DNA of 64,000 nucleotides. Source: Tupaia tana (lineage: Eukaryota; Chordata; Mammalia; Scandentia; Tupaiidae). Made by a program: the position numbers and the translations under genes. This document shows, one piece after another, positions 60,981-64,000 of this stretch. Below the pieces are notes generated by a model that had not been told where the DNA came from, ran no database searches, and was given only the letters and a program-made list of their open reading frames with translations. Where the stretch lies: NCBI GenBank assembly GCA_026018925.1, contig JAKSZU010000012.1, forward strand, positions 44,245,218-44,309,217, given 5' to 3'. The first letter of the stretch is position 1; each line of letters begins with the position of its first letter.

Positions 60981-61368
60981 TATGATGCCCTCCCACCCAT
61001 CCTCAATCATCATCCCCTTACACGGGTGAGGTCAGGCCACTGGGTCACACGTCAGTTAATGCTGGGATTTGGACTGAGTACCTTATCTGCTGCCTTTAGG
61101 TGCTCCAGTTAATTGAAATGGGGAACAATCCAGTTGTCCTCTTTCCAGCACTCATCTTGTGCCTAGCACTGTTTCATGTTATTACATCTTCATAACTCCA
61201 AGCATTAGTCCCACTGTGCAGATTAAGTAAACTAGGATGCTGAAACAATGTGTATCCAGCTACTAAACCAGAACTGATTTTCATTTTCCAATAATCTATT
61301 ATCTTAGATACAGCTCTCCAACTTTCTCCTTGCCCAATAGAGCTACTAGGGACAGGACTAAAATGCCT
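60981..61368. other. CSKMT 3' flank
   Basis: Unique DNA past the CSKMT stop on the minus strand. No clear AATAAA close by; no other feature. Confidence 0.4.
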
Positions 61369-62281
61369 TTAATGAGAGCCCTGAACCAAGTAAGCAAAGT
61401 AGGTGATGCCCCTGAAAGGGCCTAGCTCCTGCACTGTCACAGTCCAGCCACTGGACCCTTGCTCCAAACAGGGCAGCCGCACATCAGGATCTTCATCTGA
61501 AAACTGAATCAGAGTCCCCTGGGGGCTTAGGACCCTCAAGCATTCTGACAGCACTTGATAAGCCCCTGATAGACCACCCCGGGCAACAGAATCCCAGGTG
61601 CCCTTGTCCAGTAGCAACTGGAAGGAACCTGGGGGAGCCACAGGTGCCAGGTTCTGGGCATCAGCCTGCATGAAGTGGAGGCGGGAGGCAAGATGTCCAG
61701 GACATAAAGGTGCTTGGCCTTGACCACCCTCCAGGAGGCTGTTCATGTGAGCCACAGCCACTGGAGAAAAGTCCACCCCTAGAATGTCCACGGGGTATGG
61801 GGACTTGGTGTAGAGGCCTGTAGACAGGCTGGAGGTTCCACAGCCCACATCCAGCACTCGAACCGGTAAGGCAGTTTGAGCCTCCTGCAGCAGTGGCAGT
61901 AGGAGCGGCTGGACTTCTTCGTATCCAAAGAACCAGTCGAAGGTGGGGACACTGCCCAGACGTGGATGGGCATGCAGCCGATCCCAGAGGCAGCGATCAG
62001 CAAGGGAGCTACCGGCCAGGGAACCTGTGGACACCGGTGAGGTTATTTGTCACCCAGTGCCCAAGATCTAACCCACCACTGCACACGAACGGTAAATATA
62101 ACCCTAAGGTCTATATTTAGGAGGCATAATTTCAAGGACTAAGTCGCCCAGGTCACTTAGAACCCACTTTGCCCCCCCCCCCACCCGCCCGCGCTCTGTC
62201 CCCACCCCCCCTACCAGCCAAGGCCCGGCGCGCCCCTGACACCAGGGTTGGAACGTGGAGCATTCGGTGCAGCGCGGCCAT
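61369..62281 (-). CDS. CSKMT: citrate synthase-lysine methyltransferase, mitochondrial
   Basis: SAM-dependent methyltransferase (formerly METTL12) that trimethylates a lysine of citrate synthase in the mitochondrial matrix. Two coding exons: 62281 down to 62215 (MAALHRMLHVPTLVSGARR on, a basic mitochondrial leader) and 62024 down to 61369 (TAA). The donor is GCTG|GTAGGG and the acceptor TCCACAG; the phase joins G|GT cleanly. The total is 240 residues, as in human. SAM-binding motif I is VLDVGCGTSS at residues 79-88. LLLDKGTWDSVA is the conserved catalytic-pocket region, and the end is GITYFAYLVQGSH. The reading frame is open further upstream without another good ATG. The gene is divergent from C11orf98. 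Confidence 0.95.
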
Positions 62282-62439
62282 CCCGAGGTCCCTGTGTGGT
62301 CGGCCAAAGAACCTTGTATGCAATGTCGCCCGCACTCCAGCAGGGGTCTGAGGCCCAGGGAAGATCTGCAAATTCCGCGTTGCAGAGAACGCTTACAGCC
62401 TTCCCGAACCCTGCAGCCTCGCAAAAAAGAACGCGGACA

Positions 62440-62865
62440 AAGACGTAATATATGGCCTTTATTGGAATCAAAAAGACGCGGAAGAGGAGACGATACTACA
62501 ACTCCCGCTCCTGAAGAGGCGTAGGCAGACCTGAAAGAAAAGGCAAAGGCGTAAGCACCGAAGTTAGGAGCCTGCTGGATGTCGGCTCTGCCTTGCTCAG
62601 AGACGTGTCCCGGCGCTTGAGGATAGAACCAGCGGATAGAAAACCGCGGGTACCGAAGACATGACGCCGAGGGGGCTGGAGCCCCTTTCCCTCTGCCTCC
62701 ACACATAACAGGGAGCGGGACCGCACGCCCACTCCCCGCCAAGAAAAGGAGGGCCTCGCAAGCCCCGCTTAAAGCCACCGCCACCCTCCCCAGAATTTGG
62801 CCGTACCCTCTCGAACAGCCGCTGCCTTCGGAAAGGCTTGGCACGGAACCGAGCTCACTTATATA
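62440..62865 (-). ncRNA. possible spliced snoRNA-host unit upstream of CSKMT
   Basis: Minus-strand signals in order: TATATAAG (62865-62858); start zone with CCTTTCC (62836-62830), a 5'TOP-like tract; donor AGAGG|GTACGG (62807/62806); acceptor CCTTTTCTTTCAG|G (before 62530); AATAAA (62463-62458). The exons would be about 25 and 90 bases with no useful ORF. Short TOP exons round an intron are typical of snoRNA host genes. In human SNORA57 is placed next to CSKMT, as I recall. It may instead be the 5' part of the CSKMT transcript. Confidence 0.45.
62603..62669 (-). ncRNA. candidate H/ACA snoRNA 3' hairpin
   Basis: Minus strand: lower stem CGGCG/CGCCG, upper stem ACC-GCGG/CCGC-GGT, unpaired pocket arms between, then GGGACACGT with ACA at 62608-62606. 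This is the shape of a pseudouridylation hairpin. I found no convincing H box or 5' hairpin upstream, so the call is weak. SNORA57 is the natural candidate by position. Confidence 0.3.
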
Positions 62866-62973
62866 GTCCTGGGAAACCAGCCCGCCCCTCAGCTGCGATT
62901 GGCCCGCTGAAGGATGGGGGCGGAGTCCTGTGGAACGGAAGTGCGGACCGGGGGAAGGCGTCTGAGCGCAGCC
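62858..62973. promoter_or_regulatory. divergent promoter, CSKMT side and C11orf98
   Basis: A TATA box faces the minus strand (62858-62865). GCGATTGGCC (an inverted CCAAT box, about 62895) and a GGGGGCGG GC box (62916 on) lie between it and the C11orf98 start codon. Confidence 0.65.
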
Positions 62974-63438
<465 letters not shown>

Positions 63439-63670
63439 TAGGTCTCGAACCCTACCCAGAATCTCAGGAAAACTGTCAACTGTCCCCACACCCCAAATGG
63501 TTCACGCATCCACATTAGGTTTTTTTTTTTTTTTACATACAGAGAAGCGCACACATAAGTGCGTACAACTCAATGAAATTTCGCAAAGGTACACGTGGAT
63601 TTTGCATACATGTTTCAAGGCCTCCTGCTTCTTGGGGAAGAATGTCAGTCCCATTAATTACTTTCTACAT

Positions 63671-63919
63671 TTTTTTTTTTTTTTTAGAGGTTTTTGCTGT
63701 AAGGCGCATGCACTCGCCAGAAAGACAGACACAGGGAAACAGAAAGCGAAAAATCACCCCCCTGGGGGATGGCCAGGCCGCAATCCCTTCTCCATTCTCC
63801 TCTTGGGATCTTGGCACGCATGCCGGGCGTTGAGTTTAAGCCGCCAGTTCCGGTACTCAAACCGCGGTCGACTACATGGGAGTCCAGCGGCACTGCCATT
63901 ACACTAGCTGCTGGTCCTG
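63671..63919 (-). mobile_element. SINE-A in C11orf98 intron 2
   Basis: Bordered by ACTTTCTACAT at 63660-63670 and 63920-63930, an 11-base target duplication. Reversed end and head are both present. Confidence 0.94.
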
Positions 63920-63967
63920 ACTTTCTACATCGTTTTATTGGCACCTTCGTTAAAAACATTCAGAGTT

Positions 63968-64000
63968 GGGAACCAGCAGTAAGCGTAATGGCTATGTCGC
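63968..64000 (+). mobile_element. SINE-A head, cut by window end
   Basis: GGGAACCAGCAGTAAGCGTA and TGGCTATGTCGC match the A head. Confidence 0.85.

Noticed and set aside
62325..62352. Short plus-strand match to a later part of human LBHD1 (TPAGV)
   Set aside because: Only five residues agree, a stop follows at once, and my memory of the human sequence is not secure there.
62104..62844. 246-residue minus-strand ORF over the CSKMT promoter
   Set aside because: Crosses the proposed TATA unit, intron and CSKMT exon 1 in another frame; no similarity recognised.

Overview
The window is nuclear DNA of a placental mammal. It carries eight intron-containing protein genes plus one decaying gene, with GT-AG introns, AATAAA poly(A) signals, CpG-island promoters and dense tRNA-derived SINEs. 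The proteins are close to their human orthologues (HNRNPUL2, GNG3, BSCL2, LRRN4CL, UBXN1, UQCC3, LBHD1, CSKMT, C11orf98). Their order and orientation match human 11q12.3 read backwards. The SINEs are not Alu, B1/B2, CanSINE, horse ERE, bat Ves, colugo CYN, AfroSINE or armadillo DAS, as far as I remember those consensuses. I therefore cannot name the order or species.

Layout. 1-13,420: HNRNPUL2 exons 2-14 (+) with a long 3'UTR; exon 1 lies outside. 13,420-17,300: SINEs, then an orphan CpG island with a row of YY1 motifs. 17,300-18,600: GNG3 (-). 19,249-31,950: BSCL2/seipin (+), with long-isoform and short-isoform first exons. 32,600-34,700: LRRN4CL (+), TATA promoter. 34,800-46,640: about 12 kb of almost wall-to-wall SINEs. 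46,640-50,860: UBXN1 (+). 54,780-55,250: UQCC3 (-). 56,816-57,221: LBHD1 (+), whose next exon survives only as a broken relic at 60,765-60,980. 61,369-62,281: CSKMT (-). 62,440-62,870: a probable small TATA/5'TOP-like spliced unit (-). 62,974 to the end: C11orf98 (+), first two coding exons.

The genes do not form one pathway; this is a compact housekeeping neighbourhood. Divergent promoters appear to serve GNG3/BSCL2 and CSKMT/C11orf98. UQCC3 (complex III assembly) and CSKMT (citrate synthase methylation) are both mitochondrial. BSCL2 shapes lipid droplets at the ER, and UBXN1 is a p97/ubiquitin adaptor.

Around one hundred SINE copies fall into modular families, named here for this report. 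SINE-A is about 250 bp and includes very young copies with intact target-site duplications. SINE-B is about 170 bp, with a CT-rich body and an A/T-rich tail. SINE-C is older, with a GGATCC-type head. There are also A/B hybrids and a faint older family D. Nested and serial insertions are common. I found no convincing new protein system. The best leads are the LBHD1 decay, the YY1-rich orphan CpG island, the candidate snoRNA-host unit, and the serial SINE landing sites.
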